A stretch of DNA of 6,152 bases, taken from an uncultured Litorilinea sp. Lineage in GTDB: Bacteria; Chloroflexota; Anaerolineae; Caldilineales; Caldilineaceae. The stretch is from positions 1 through 6,152 of the forward strand of contig CAMPHP010000212.1 of NCBI GenBank assembly GCA_946885925.1. Direction: 5' to 3'. A program made the position numbers and the translations under genes. Under the pieces are notes generated by a model, which had not been told where the DNA came from, did no database searches, and saw nothing but the letters and a program-made list of their open reading frames with translations. Of this stretch, positions 1 through 6,152 are shown in pieces (position 1 is the first letter of the stretch; the number at the start of each line of letters is the position of its first letter).

Positions 1-29
1 GTTTAACGATGAACAGCTAAGTTACCCTG

Positions 30-1955
30 TCATTCCGAACCTATGTGAGGAATCCTCTCTCCCCGTTCCTCTGGCGTCAACACTTCTAAGACCTGGCACG
101 CCAATTCATAACGCCCAAAACTAGGCATCAGATAGACCCCTTGCACATGGGGCAGTTCCTTGAGTTCCAATAGCAACTCTTGGGCCATCTTCACCCCTTC
201 TTGCCGTCCGTTTGCTCCTGCGAGCCGCATGCGCTCAAGCGTCTCTTCAGTCAGCGTAATCCCCGGAACCTCGTTGTGCAGGAAGGTAGCGTGGCGATGG
301 CCTTGCAGCGGCAGCACCCCGATCAGGACAGGCACAGGAAAATCACCATAGCGTTCCTCGTAGAGCTTGAGGAAGTTTATCCATAGCTGCGCGTCATAGA
401 TGGGCTGCGTCATTGTAAAGTGCGCGCCACCACTCACCTTCTGGTGGAAGCGGTCGACTTCCTCAGCCAAATTCGGGCGTGTCGGATCACAAGCCACAGC
501 AATCGTAAAACCAGCCTTCTGCCCCATCTCGCGCCCCGAAAGATCAAGCCCTTCGTTAAAGGTATTCAGAATCTTGACCAATCCGATCGAATCCACGTCA
601 TAGACGGCCGTAGATTCACGATTGTCGCCCATGCTTGGCGGATCGCCAGTCAGCGCCAAAATGTTGCGTACCCCCAACGCCCGCGCGCCAATCAGATCCG
701 CTTGCAGCGCCATTAGTGAACGGTCACGCGTAGTGAAATGGAGAATGGTCTCGATGTCCACTTGCTGCTGAATCTGCGTACAGAGCGCCAGCGCGCCCAT
801 ACGCACGCGCGCCATCGGGCTATCCGCTACATTCACCGCATCAGCCCCCATTGCCTTGGCAGTGCGCGCCCCCTCGATCTGCTTCTCGGCAGTAAAGGCG
901 CGCGGTGGGTCAACCTCGACGCTGATGACAAAGTTCCCGGCGCGCAATTTGCGTAACAGCCCTGTAGATTCCTCGTCCTCATCCACCCCGTAATCCGCCG
1001 CCTCACCCACACGTAAGTCAGGCAACGCTTCTGAAGTGGCAACTGTTGCAGTCTGCCGCCCCGGTTGGCCGGCGAGATAGGCATCCATCGCCTGGCGCAT
1101 GGCGCGAATATGCATCGGTGTCGTGCCACAACAGCCACCCACAAGCCGCGCCCCCAAGTCGAGGAACTGAGCTACATGCCCAGCAAAGTATTCGGGACTG
1201 GCGGGATAGTAGAGCCGTTCTTCAATTCGTTCAGGGAAACCCGCATTGGGCATGGCACTAAAGGCCCCATTAGGTGCTGTGCGCTGCATCGCGGCAAGCG
1301 TCTCCACCATCTGTGCTGGGCCGACTGAACAGTTGACCCCTATCACATCTACGCCCGCTGCCAACAGCCGCGTTGTCACCGTCTCTGCCACCTGCCCGGC
1401 CAACGTCAGCCCATCGCCGCTATAGGTCATCGAGGCAACCAGGGGCAGATCGCACAACTCCTTCGCCGCCTGTACCGCAACCTCCAACTCCACCAGATCG
1501 CTAAAAGTCTCAAAAAGCAACAGATCCGCACCAGCCTCCCATAAGACGCCAATTTGCTCGCGAAAGGCTTCCGTGACCGCTGTGCGCTCTAGCGGATTAT
1601 CCCAGCCAATGCGCTTGCCAACCGGCCCCACATTGCCAGCAATAAAGAGCGCGCGCCCTGTCACCTCGCGTACATCACGCACCAGGCGCACCGCCTTAAA
1701 ATTAAACTCGCGCACCTTCTCTTCCAGTCCAAAGTGCGCCAGCCGGAAACGATTGGCACCAAATGTGTGCGACGTAATGATGTCAGCTCCGGCAGTCGCA
1801 TAGGCTTGGTGAATACCCGTCACCCAACCGGGACGGTCAATCACCAACTGCTCCAAACATTGCTCACTGCTTGCCCCGCGGCCATAGAGCATGGTGCCCA
1901 TCGCACCATCGGCTAGAAGCGGTTGTTCCTGTAAACGTTGTAAAAATGGATTCAT
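30..1955 (-). CDS. Bifunctional homocysteine S-methyltransferase / 5,10-methylenetetrahydrofolate reductase (YitJ-like)
   Basis: This cytoplasmic enzyme of methionine and one-carbon metabolism has two modules. Numbering is from the start chosen here (641 aa). The N-terminal homocysteine S-methyltransferase module (about 1-295) has ADGAMGT at 15-21, Glu149 in LLLFETF, and the zinc/homocysteine cysteines Cys209 (GVNCSVGP) and Cys275-Cys276 (GGCCGTTP). A 35-residue linker ending in an acidic DEDEES patch (325-330) follows. The C-terminal FAD-dependent MTHFR module has SVEVDPPR (345-352; Glu347 matches the catalytic Glu of MetF), LTGDPP (435-440, Asp438) and TQPIYD (516-521). All key residues are present. 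The size is close to Bacillus YitJ, about 610 aa. There are no pterin- or cobalamin-binding modules, so it is not MetH. The Met at 1955 is preferred: AGGA lies 5 nt upstream and the protein then begins MNPFLQRL. An upstream in-frame ATG at 1973 would add six residues but has AGG only 1 nt away. The methyl donor (S-methylmethionine, SAM or another) cannot be read from sequence. Confidence 0.95.
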   Translation of the reverse strand: MNPFLQRLQEQPLLADGAMGTMLYGRGASSEQCLEQLVIDRPGWVTGIHQAYATAGADIITSHTFGANRFRLAHFGLEEKVREFNFKAVRLVRDVREVTGRALFIAGNVGPVGKRIGWDNPLERTAVTEAFREQIGVLWEAGADLLLFETFSDLVELEVAVQAAKELCDLPLVASMTYSGDGLTLAGQVAETVTTRLLAAGVDVIGVNCSVGPAQMVETLAAMQRTAPNGAFSAMPNAGFPERIEERLYYPASPEYFAGHVAQFLDLGARLVGGCCGTTPMHIRAMRQAMDAYLAGQPGRQTATVATSEALPDLRVGEAADYGVDEDEESTGLLRKLRAGNFVISVEVDPPRAFTAEKQIEGARTAKAMGADAVNVADSPMARVRMGALALCTQIQQQVDIETILHFTTRDRSLMALQADLIGARALGVRNILALTGDPPSMGDNRESTAVYDVDSIGLVKILNTFNEGLDLSGREMGQKAGFTIAVACDPTRPNLAEEVDRFHQKVSGGAHFTMTQPIYDAQLWINFLKLYEERYGDFPVPVLIGVLPLQGHRHATFLHNEVPGITLTEETLERMRLAGANGRQEGVKMAQELLLELKELPHVQGVYLMPSFGRYELACQVLEVLTPEERGERIPHIGSE

Positions 1956-1993
1956 GGTTTTCCTGCCGTTCATACCTGACTAATCACTTCTGC

Positions 1994-2032
1994 TGGCAGA
2001 TTGGTTCAACAGCTTTGGTCTCATTTCTGCCA
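1994..2032 (-). repeat. 7-bp inverted repeat in the leader of the methyltransferase/MTHFR gene
   Basis: TGGCAGA at 1994-2000 and its exact reverse complement TCTGCCA at 2026-2032 are separated by 25 nt. Both arms fall in the predicted 5' leader of the minus-strand gene, between the TATAAT and the start codon. The arms could form a stem, or serve as a two-half-site operator. A competing hairpin overlaps it on the minus strand: TCTG-CCAG-CAGA, pairing the TCTGCCA arm with its own flank. There is no poly-T run after it, so it is not a standard terminator. I recognise no known SAM or SAH riboswitch core. Confidence 0.3.
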
Positions 2033-2052
2033 CAGGTAGGCAACGTTATACC

Positions 2053-2083
2053 ATTATATGCTCTTTTGCGGTAAAATCGTCAT
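2053..2083 (-). promoter_or_regulatory. Candidate sigma-70-type promoter for the methyltransferase/MTHFR gene
   Basis: Read on the minus strand, 2058-2053 is a perfect TATAAT, followed closely by a second TATAAC-like box. The best -35-like match is ATGACG at 2083-2078 (4 of 6), with a rather long 19-nt spacer. GACGAT at 2081-2076 gives a 17-nt spacer but a poorer match. Transcription would start near 2046 and leave a leader of about 90 nt before the chosen ATG. The -10 is visible in the sequence; promoter activity is inferred. Confidence 0.4.
2072..2077 (+). promoter_or_regulatory. Possible -10 box for the site-2 protease gene
   Basis: TAAAAT matches the -10 consensus at 5 of 6 positions and would place a start near 2084, about 55 nt before the protease ATG at 2140. 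No convincing -35 box lies 16-18 nt upstream; the nearest is TATACC at 2047-2052, which matches only 3 of 6 with a 19-nt spacer. It sits inside the spacer of the minus-strand promoter candidate, so the two divergent promoters would overlap. This is a weak call based on one hexamer. Confidence 0.2.
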
Positions 2084-2139
2084 CTGTCCATCGCGGGCAG
2101 GTTGTCTTTGTTCACCCTTGTAGAAAGCTCGTTCTCGCC

Positions 2140-3348
2140 ATGAGCGATTCACTTGCGCTGTTGTCATCGGAAGTGGTTGACGCGGACATTGCCACGCGCG
2201 TGCGCCGTGTGATTGGCAATGATCTCACCATCGAATCAGTAGAGGTTCCGCGTGATATACGTCAAGGGATCTTGGTGCTGCGCGGACGGCTTACTGTTCC
2301 CAGCCATACCGCCTTTTCGCGTTGGCTGGCAGAACTGCGCCCGCTGGGTTATACCCCGATGCTGCGTCCAGATCCGGAAAATGGTCATGATGCCGTTGCG
2401 CTCTATATCATTTCAGGCGTGCCTCCTGCCGCGCGTTCGCGCCCTTGGATTAACCTAATCCTCTTTTTGCTAACGGTCATCAGCACGCTCTTTGTCGGCT
2501 CTCTGTATGGCGGTGATCTTGACGGCGTAACGGAGGTCAGCGACCTCTTCTTGCCTCAAAACATCATCAAGGGATGGCCTTTCTCCGTCACATTACTCGG
2601 CATCTTAGTAGCCCATGAGTTCGGTCATTACTTTGCCGCACGCTATCACAAAGTGGCGGTGACCCTGCCTTTCTTCATTCCCTTGCCTGTCGGCTTTGGC
2701 ACTTTAGGTGCGTTTATCCAACTCAAGGAACCAGTGCCCGACCGCCGCAAGCTCTTTGACATTGGTGTCGCTGGCCCATTGGCCGGATTAGTCCTAGCAG
2801 TCCCATTGCTCTTTCTGGGTCTCTCAACCAGTCCGGTAGACATTCCCCCCCAAGTTCCGGGTGTCCAGCTTGAAGGAAATAGCATTCTCTATTACTTCGC
2901 CAAGATAATCGTCTTTGGCAGACCACTGCCTGACCCGATTACGGGCGAAGATGTCTTTATGAATCAAATTACCTTCGCCGCCTGGATTGGCCTATTGGTG
3001 ACTGCGCTCAATTTGCTGCCTGTCGGTCAGCTCGATGGCGGACACACGGTCTACGCACTTTTTGGTAGTTCCGCACGTTATGTTAATATAGCAACACTTA
3101 TAGTCATGGCCCTCCTTGCTGTGGCTGGGCTGGAACCTCTGCAACGGATCTGGCCTGTGCTGCGCAACTTTGGGTTCGCGGGTTGGTGGTTTTGGTTAGG
3201 ACTAATCATCTTTGTATTAGGCCCATTTCACCCCCCGGCGCTCGATGATGTGACGCAGTTGGATCGACGGCGACGGTGGGTGGGCTACCTGGTCATTCTC
3301 TGCTTTATCGTGACCTTTGTACCTACCCCTTTCCGCGTTTTGCAATAG
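2140..3348 (+). CDS. Site-2 protease family (M50) intramembrane zinc metalloprotease, EGY-like
   Basis: This is a 402-aa polytopic membrane protein of the M50 family, which cleaves substrates within or next to the membrane. The zinc motif HEFGH is at 159-163 (His159, His163, catalytic Glu160). The third ligand is Asp299 in [12 protein letters not shown] (291-302). Between them lie GTLGAFI (187-193) and the hydrophobic [15 protein letters not shown] stretch (206-220). Hydrophobic segments fall near 104-123, 146-163, 170-186, 207-229, 276-294, 315-332, 346-362 and 378-396. The soluble N-terminus (about 1-100) has LRGRL at 47-51, at the place of the GNLR motif in plant and cyanobacterial EGY proteases, so the closest type appears to be EGY-like rather than RseP (no PDZ domain is visible). 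The ATG at 2140 follows a poor ribosome site (GAAAG about 12 nt upstream). The substrate is unknown: no sigma or anti-sigma gene is adjacent. The gene diverges from the methyltransferase gene and precedes the glycyl-tRNA synthetase by 96 bp. Confidence 0.93.
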   Translation: MSDSLALLSSEVVDADIATRVRRVIGNDLTIESVEVPRDIRQGILVLRGRLTVPSHTAFSRWLAELRPLGYTPMLRPDPENGHDAVALYIISGVPPAARSRPWINLILFLLTVISTLFVGSLYGGDLDGVTEVSDLFLPQNIIKGWPFSVTLLGILVAHEFGHYFAARYHKVAVTLPFFIPLPVGFGTLGAFIQLKEPVPDRRKLFDIGVAGPLAGLVLAVPLLFLGLSTSPVDIPPQVPGVQLEGNSILYYFAKIIVFGRPLPDPITGEDVFMNQITFAAWIGLLVTALNLLPVGQLDGGHTVYALFGSSARYVNIATLIVMALLAVAGLEPLQRIWPVLRNFGFAGWWFWLGLIIFVLGPFHPPALDDVTQLDRRRRWVGYLVILCFIVTFVPTPFRVLQ

Positions 3349-3372
3349 TTGATTATACATTTTTGATTTATA

Positions 3373-3405
3373 CCCCTTGCCCGAAGCCGGTTGCTTTGAC
3401 AGGGG
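3373..3405 (+). repeat. Imperfect hairpin between the protease and glycyl-tRNA synthetase genes
   Basis: An outer pair, CCCCT (3373-3377) with AGGGG (3401-3405), encloses an inner stem of GAAGC (3383-3387) with GCTTT (3393-3397, one G-T pair) around a 5-nt CGGTT loop. The halves are separated by unpaired bases. No T-tract follows, so this is not a clear intrinsic terminator for the protease gene; it might be a weak terminator or a leader structure. It lies 25 bp after the protease stop codon. The pairing is visible in the sequence, but any function is a guess. Confidence 0.25.
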
Positions 3406-3426
3406 ATCAGACAAATAGCATTTAAG
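3396..3426 (+). promoter_or_regulatory. Possible promoter for the glycyl-tRNA synthetase gene
   Basis: A perfect TTGACA lies at 3396-3401. The best -10 candidate is TTTAAG at 3421-3426 (4 of 6), at a long 19-nt spacing. A start near 3433 would leave a leader of only about a dozen bases, with the weak GAAAGAG ribosome site at 3432-3438 at its very 5' end. The TTGACA box overlaps the 3' arm of the hairpin at 3373-3405. The -35 is strong but the -10 is not, so read-through from the protease gene remains just as possible. Confidence 0.25.
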
Positions 3427-3444
3427 TAGTTGAAAGAGATTTTT

Positions 3445-6152
3445 ATGTCAAATGCCCTTACCATGCAAGATGTGATCTTGCGTCTCCACGAATATTGGGC
3501 TGCGCAAGGTTGTTTAATCTGGACACCCTACAGTGAGAAGGTCGGTGCGGGCACCATGAACCCGGCAACGGTTTTGCGCGTCTTAGGGCCTGAACCGTGG
3601 AAGGTCGCTTATGTCGAGCCATCTTTCCGTGCCGATGATGGTCGCTATGCGGAAAATCCCAACCGCATGCAGATGCACAACCAATACCAGGTTATCCTCA
3701 AGCCCGATCCAGGCAATCCCCAAGAGCTTTACTTGGGCAGCCTCAAGGCAATCGGTCTCGACCCAACACGCCACGACATCCGCTTTGTCGAAGATAACTG
3801 GGAGTCACCCGCACTGGGCGCTTGGGGCCTGGGCTGGGAGGTCTGGCTCGACGGCCAAGAGATCACCCAGTTCACCTACTTCCAGCAAGCAGGAGGCATG
3901 ACCCTCGACCCGGTCAGTGTCGAGATCACCTATGGTCTTGACCGCATCGTCATGTATCTGCAAAACAAACGCGAGGTATGGGCGGTTCAGGTAGACGATA
4001 CCCACCTCTATGGTGAGATTTACCGCACAGCAGAGATTGAACACTGTATTTACAACTTTGAGTTGGCCGATGTAGACCGGCTCAAAACGCTTTTTGACAT
4101 TTACCGCGCAGAGGCGGAAGCCTGTATCCAGCGCGGCTTGGTTATCCCGGCTCATGATTATGTGTTGCGCCAGAGCCATACCTTTAACCTGCTCGATGCG
4201 CGCGGGGCCATCGGTGTCACCGAGCGCGCCAAGTTCTTCACCACCATGCGTAACCAGGCGCGTGCCATTGCCGAGCTTTATGTCAAACAACGTGAGCGCG
4301 AAGAGTTCCCCTGGCTAACCAATGGCACGGGCAGCTCAGAGAGTCAAGTTGCCACCACCGAGCCTGCTCCGCTGCCGGTTGTGAGCACGCCCCAGGATTT
4401 CCTGCTGGAATTAGGCTCTGAGGAATTGCCCGCCCAAGATGTGGTCGAAGGTATTGCACAGATCGAAGAGAAACTGCGCGCCTTGCTGGCAAGCTACCGG
4501 CTGGACTATGCCAACTTGCATGTCACGGGCACACCTCGTCGCCTGGTCGCCCATGTCACAGGTTTGGCCCCAAAACAGGCCGACGAAGTCGTAGAGAAGC
4601 GTGGCCCGGCACTTGAGCGCGCATATGACAGCTTGGAGCGTGCCACCAAAGCCGCAGAAGGCTTTGCACGCGGCCAAGGGCTTGACGTGAGCGAACTGGT
4701 TCAGCGCGAGGGCTATGTCTACGCGATCAAGCGCGTGGTGGGCCAGCCTACTTTACAAGTCCTGCCCAACCTAGCCAAAGATCTACTGGATAGCTTGCGC
4801 TGGAGTAAGACCATGCGCTGGAATAGCAGTGGTGCCAGCTATCCGCGCCCGCTGCGCTGGATCGTCGCCCTCTATGGCGAACACCCTGTTATCTTTACGT
4901 GGGCAAATGTCACCAGTGGCACTGTCAGCCGCGGCCCTCGTTTTGCCGATGCTGCTGCCAACCTCCCAGCGGGTGAGTTCACAACCTTTCCGGTCACCAA
5001 CGCCACGGCCTATTTTGACGCCGTACGCGCCCAGGGGATCGTTGTGGAGCGCGCCGAACGCCGCGCGCTGATTCAACGTTTGGTCAACGAGAAAGCGGCA
5101 CAGGTCGGCGGCTATACGCCTGATGACGAGGATCTGCTCGATGAAGTCACCGACTTGGTAGAAGCACCTCAAGCTCTCTTGGGTCACTTTGAGGAACGCT
5201 ATCTAGAGTTACCCACGGCTGTGCTTATCGGTGTGATGAAGAAGCATCAACGCTACTTCCCGTTGCTAAAAGAGGGCAAACTGCTGCCCTACTTCGTCAC
5301 CATTGCCAACGCCATCAACTTGGCTCACCCAGAAGTGGTCATTGCAGGGAATGAAGGCGTCATCCGCGCTCGCTATGCCGATGCAGCCTACTTCTATCGC
5401 CAAGATACAAGCCGTGACCTAGAGAGCTTTACGCCACGTCTAGCCACACTGACCTTCCACCAGAAGCTTGGCTCCATGTTGGATAAGGTCAAACGGCTCG
5501 AACAACTAGCTCCGCGGATCGCAATCATGCTTGGAGCCAGCGATGAGGAGGTGGCAACTACAAAGCGCGCCGCCGAACTCTCTAAATCCGACCTCGTAAC
5601 CAACATGGTCGTGGAGATGACCAGCCTCCAGGGTATCATGGGTGAAATCTATGCCCTGGCAAGTGGCGAATCTCCCGCCGTAGCCCAGGCCATCCGCGAG
5701 CACTACTTGCCACGTACCGCTGGTGATGCTAATCCTGCGTCGCTGCCTGGTCTTGCCTTGAGCTTGGCAGACAAATTGGATAGCCTTGTCGGGCTCTTCG
5801 CCGTAGGAGCCATCCCCACGGGTAGCGCTGATCCCTATGGATTGCGCCGCGCCGCGTTGGGCATTGTCAACAACCTGCTGGCAGCTAATGTCTCGTTTAG
5901 CATTAGCGCTGGGTTGGCGGCTGCCGCCGAACTCCAACCCGTTCCTGTCAGTGCTGAAGCGCTTGCCGAGACAGCTGCTTTTGTCATGCGCCGCTTGCAA
6001 GGTGTGTTGCTGGAACAAGGCTTTAGCCATGATGTAGTGGAGGCTGTGTTAGCGGTACGCGGGGATGATCCTGTTGCCGCCCTCGCCGCCGCACGTGCAT
6101 TGCAAACGCTGGTGACATCCAGCGGCTGGGACAGCACCTTCATCGCCTATGC
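3445..6152 (+). CDS. glyQS: Glycyl-tRNA synthetase, fused alpha and beta chains (3' end cut by window)
   Basis: This enzyme charges tRNA-Gly with glycine in the cytoplasm; it is the bacterial-type GlyRS with both subunits in one chain. The frame is open from the ATG at 3445 to the window edge, with 902 full codons and no frameshift. The alpha region (about 1-291) is the class II catalytic part: [10 protein letters not shown] at 36-45, [10 protein letters not shown] at 65-74, [17 protein letters not shown] at 116-132, TQFTYFQQ at 141-148 and EITYGLDR at 160-167. A Ser/Thr/Pro-rich linker (about 292-317) leads into the beta region, which opens with [11 protein letters not shown] (319-329), the usual GlyS N-terminus. 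Later beta motifs are [21 protein letters not shown] (714-734), the AGD at 759-761, [10 protein letters not shown] (774-783) and DPYGLRR (796-802). The visible end enters the anticodon-binding region. Known fused forms are about 1000 aa, so roughly 100 residues are missing. The start gives [14 protein letters not shown], matching GlyQ N-termini, behind a weak GAAAGAG ribosome site. Confidence 0.96.
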   Translation, partial: MSNALTMQDVILRLHEYWAAQGCLIWTPYSEKVGAGTMNPATVLRVLGPEPWKVAYVEPSFRADDGRYAENPNRMQMHNQYQVILKPDPGNPQELYLGSLKAIGLDPTRHDIRFVEDNWESPALGAWGLGWEVWLDGQEITQFTYFQQAGGMTLDPVSVEITYGLDRIVMYLQNKREVWAVQVDDTHLYGEIYRTAEIEHCIYNFELADVDRLKTLFDIYRAEAEACIQRGLVIPAHDYVLRQSHTFNLLDARGAIGVTERAKFFTTMRNQARAIAELYVKQREREEFPWLTNGTGSSESQVATTEPAPLPVVSTPQDFLLELGSEELPAQDVVEGIAQIEEKLRALLASYRLDYANLHVTGTPRRLVAHVTGLAPKQADEVVEKRGPALERAYDSLERATKAAEGFARGQGLDVSELVQREGYVYAIKRVVGQPTLQVLPNLAKDLLDSLRWSKTMRWNSSGASYPRPLRWIVALYGEHPVIFTWANVTSGTVSRGPRFADAAANLPAGEFTTFPVTNATAYFDAVRAQGIVVERAERRALIQRLVNEKAAQVGGYTPDDEDLLDEVTDLVEAPQALLGHFEERYLELPTAVLIGVMKKHQRYFPLLKEGKLLPYFVTIANAINLAHPEVVIAGNEGVIRARYADAAYFYRQDTSRDLESFTPRLATLTFHQKLGSMLDKVKRLEQLAPRIAIMLGASDEEVATTKRAAELSKSDLVTNMVVEMTSLQGIMGEIYALASGESPAVAQAIREHYLPRTAGDANPASLPGLALSLADKLDSLVGLFAVGAIPTGSADPYGLRRAALGIVNNLLAANVSFSISAGLAAAAELQPVPVSAEALAETAAFVMRRLQGVLLEQGFSHDVVEAVLAVRGDDPVAALAAARALQTLVTSSGWDSTFIAY

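Noticed and set aside
833..1144. Second minus-strand frame inside the methyltransferase/MTHFR gene, considered as a sign of a frameshift or split gene
   Set aside because: The main frame is continuous through both modules with all motifs in place, and the second frame is rich in Arg and Cys with no domain.
1974..2046. SAM-I or SAH riboswitch upstream of the methyltransferase/MTHFR gene
   Set aside because: The leader is short and I could not find the conserved core sequences of these riboswitches; only simple inverted repeats are present.
3349..3444. T-box leader upstream of glyQS
   Set aside because: The gap is only 96 bp and lacks the conserved T-box antiterminator sequence and a terminator stem with a T-run.
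3805..4290. Open frame of 161 codons on the minus strand
   Set aside because: It lies wholly opposite the GlyRS alpha region, which has strong conserved motifs, and its translation shows no recognisable domain. It is a shadow frame.
4318..4398. Possible gene boundary between separate glyQ and glyS
   Set aside because: The frame stays open through the Ser/Thr/Pro linker with no stop codon, and no ribosome site plus start codon is evident before the beta N-terminal motif.
4783..5187. Open frame of 134 codons on the minus strand
   Set aside because: It is antisense to the GlyRS beta region and has no family features. It is a shadow frame.
5506..6030. Open frame of 174 codons on the minus strand
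   Set aside because: It is antisense to the GlyRS beta region, has no recognisable domain, and its composition fits a reverse-strand shadow of a coding gene.
1..6152. Mobile element, CRISPR array, tRNA gene or defence system
   Set aside because: I saw no repeat arrays, transposase motifs, terminal inverted repeats or cloverleaf sequences. Nearly all bases belong to three housekeeping-type genes.

Overview
This window looks like ordinary chromosomal DNA of a bacterium, with moderate G+C (roughly mid-50s % by eye). It carries three protein genes and two short intergenic regions. The best guess for the source is a member of the Chloroflexota or a relative. That rests on a single-chain (alpha-beta fused) bacterial-type glycyl-tRNA synthetase with a [14 protein letters not shown] motif, a plant/cyanobacterial EGY-like site-2 protease, and a B12-independent homocysteine methyltransferase/MTHFR fusion. 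This placement is inference from remembered family features, and no marker here is decisive.

Layout: (1) Bases 30-1955, minus strand: a complete gene for a bifunctional homocysteine S-methyltransferase / 5,10-methylenetetrahydrofolate reductase. (2) Bases 1956-2139: a divergent intergenic region with a perfect TATAAT on the minus strand, a TAAAAT on the plus strand, and a 7-bp inverted repeat in the leader of the minus-strand gene. (3) Bases 2140-3348, plus strand: a complete polytopic M50 (site-2 protease family) metalloprotease with its HExxH and LDGGH motifs intact. (4) Bases 3349-3444: an intergenic spacer with an imperfect hairpin and a TTGACA box. (5) Base 3445 to the window end, plus strand: a fused glycyl-tRNA synthetase (alpha then beta), open at the 3' edge, with 902 codons visible.

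The genes serve separate housekeeping roles: methionine and one-carbon metabolism, intramembrane proteolysis, and tRNA charging. The protease and synthetase genes are co-directional with a 96-bp gap and may be partly co-transcribed, but nothing in the sequence ties their functions together. I found no mobile element, CRISPR array, tRNA or rRNA gene, and no evidence of a new multi-gene system. The most notable points are the two domain fusions, the altered active-site segment of the synthetase alpha region, and the divergent promoter region with a structured leader.
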